Assembly: GCA_025351615.1 (NCBI GenBank)
Contig: JANXVP010000225.1
Location: 1 to 7,307 of the forward strand
Source of the DNA: Ramlibacter sp.
Lineage (GTDB): Bacteria > Pseudomonadota > Gammaproteobacteria > Burkholderiales > Burkholderiaceae_C
DNA: 7,307 nucleotides
Direction: 5' to 3'
Position numbers and translations under genes: made by a program. Below the pieces are notes generated by a model. It was not told where the DNA came from, made no database searches, and saw only the letters and a list, made by a program, of their open reading frames with translations. Positions within the stretch are counted from its first letter, which is position 1; every line of letters begins with the position of its first letter. Below are positions 6,203-7,307 of the stretch, one piece after another.

Positions 6203-7307
6203 CCTCTCGCTGCCCGGGGTCCTTGCTGCGCCACCCGCAAATCGGCGACAAAGTCGTCGAATGCCTGTGCCTGCAGCTGCGGCTCCATCCGCAGCAATGC
6301 GGACGGATGCAGCGTCACCAGCACTTCCAAGCCATCGGAGCGCTGTAGCCACTTTCCGCGTTCCCTGGTCACTGCCACTGGCCGGCCCAGCAGCGACCGC
6401 GATGCCGTCGCGCCCAGCGCGACCAGCGCGCGCGGTCGCACCAGCGCGATCTCCTGTTCCAGCCAGTGCGCGCAGGCCGCGGCTTCCTGCTGGCCCGGCG
6501 TCTTGTGAATGCGGCGGCGCCCGCGCAATTCGAACTTGAAGTGGCGCACGGCGTTGCTGAGGAACACGGAATCGCGAGGCAACGCAAGCCGAGACAGGGC
6601 ACGGTCGAACAGCTGCCCTGCAGGCCCCACGAACGGCCGGCCCTGCAAGTCCTCCTGGTCGCCGGGTTGCTCACCGACAAGCATCAGGGCCGGTGCCTGC
6701 GGCCCTTCGCCATTGACGGCTTGGGTGGCGCACTCGCCGATCGGGCACCGCCGACAGCGCTGCGTCGCTTCGCGCAAATCCTGCAGTGAATGGATCGTCG
6801 TGACGGCGGGCGCCGGCGTTGCGCGTGGCAACCGCTGGATCCGGCGCGTGGTTTCGGTCGGCATTTCGTCGATCATCCGGCCGCTGCGTTCCTGGGCCTG
6901 GGCAGCGAGCGGAGCGATCAGGCTCGCCTCCGGCAGGTTGCGCCAGTATTTGCGCGGCATTTCCTTCTGCATCATGGCCAGCTTCAGCCGCGCGGGGTTG
7001 AAGATGCTGCGGTAATAGGTCAACCAGAGCTGTTCGCCGGCATCCGCTGGCGGGGCCTGGTCGCGTCCCACGCCGGGGCTGAATTCCAGGGTGCCCCCCG
7101 GTTGCCATTGCACGCAGCATTCCGGCGTTAGGATGGCCCAGCGCATCTGCGCGAAACGGCGCATGAACCACCGGGCGTTGGACTGCACGATGTGGTGTTC
7201 GGGCTCGAACCATGCCACGTGGAGCGGACCGGCCAGGTCCGCGTCCTCCACCTCCCGAAAGCGCACGAATGCGCGCATCTTGTGGATGTCGCGCCCGACC
7301 GTGCGTG
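6175..7307 (-). CDS. DUF4130 - UdgX-type uracil-DNA glycosylase fusion (N-terminus beyond window)
   Basis: The frame is open to the right edge, so the gene is partial; 377 codons are visible. Positions below count from the internal Met at 7278. The first 140 or so residues match the C-terminal part of DUF4130 (DIHKMRAFVRFRE just across that Met, then HHIVQSNARWFMRRF and LWLTYYRSIFNPARL). A linker leads to a family IV/UdgX uracil-DNA glycosylase domain: CRRC (Cys175, Cys178), ATQAVNGEGP, motif GEQPGDQEDLQGRPFVGPAG (203-222), SNAVRHFKFE, the RRRIH loop (254-258) and HPSALLR (324-330). In characterised UdgX the KRRIH-loop His forms a covalent bond at the uracil site of DNA; His258 is the counterpart. 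Cys269 is a third probable Fe-S ligand. Such fusions usually neighbour a radical SAM protein, expected off-window upstream. The final GVDPGSSPG is encoded by the palindromic element. The role is uracil-DNA binding or repair. Confidence 0.93.
   Translation of the reverse strand, partial: RTVGRDIHKMRAFVRFREVEDADLAGPLHVAWFEPEHHIVQSNARWFMRRFAQMRWAILTPECCVQWQPGGTLEFSPGVGRDQAPPADAGEQLWLTYYRSIFNPARLKLAMMQKEMPRKYWRNLPEASLIAPLAAQAQERSGRMIDEMPTETTRRIQRLPRATPAPAVTTIHSLQDLREATQRCRRCPIGECATQAVNGEGPQAPALMLVGEQPGDQEDLQGRPFVGPAGQLFDRALSRLALPRDSVFLSNAVRHFKFELRGRRRIHKTPGQQEAAACAHWLEQEIALVRPRALVALGATASRSLLGRPVAVTRERGKWLQRSDGLEVLVTLHPSALLRMEPQLQAQAFDDFVADLRVAQQGPRAARGVDPGSSPG

Overview
The window is GC-rich DNA with dense, short-spaced genes on both strands. 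Codon use, protein style and gene families suggest a betaproteobacterium of the Burkholderiales, perhaps the Oxalobacteraceae/Massilia group. That placement is inference from general resemblance, not from a marker gene. No rRNA, tRNA, CRISPR array, transposase or integrase is visible, and the content looks like ordinary chromosome.

Left part, minus strand (1-2259): three genes read leftwards. In transcription order they are an unrecognised 282-residue protein (2259-1411), an aldo/keto reductase (1318-287) and the start of an M20-type amidohydrolase (233, running off the window). An AT-rich divergent intergenic region (about 2260-2445) separates them from the next gene. It holds a plausible leftward promoter and three spaced GTTAC/GTAAC half-sites.

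Middle part (2446-4005): a rightward aspartoacylase/succinylglutamate-desuccinylase-type zinc hydrolase meets a leftward DUF938 class I methyltransferase tail to tail, with only 3 bp between stop codons.

Right part (4085-7307): a short divergent spacer leads to a rightward secreted alpha/beta hydrolase of the homoserine-acetyltransferase (MetX-like) superfamily. It is followed by an SDR resembling the (3R)-hydroxyacyl-CoA dehydrogenase domain of peroxisomal-type multifunctional enzyme 2. The SDR converges with a leftward DNA-repair gene, a fusion of a DUF4130 domain and a UdgX-type uracil-DNA glycosylase domain with an RRRIH loop, whose N-terminus lies beyond the window. The two stop codons overlap inside a GC-rich palindromic element that supplies the last residues of both proteins.

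The genes look like a mix of independent housekeeping or metabolic functions, not one pathway. The most notable item is the DUF4130-UdgX fusion, a family known or expected to bind uracil in DNA covalently. The most notable non-coding structure is the nested palindrome at its 3' end. I see no evidence of a clearly new multi-gene system here.
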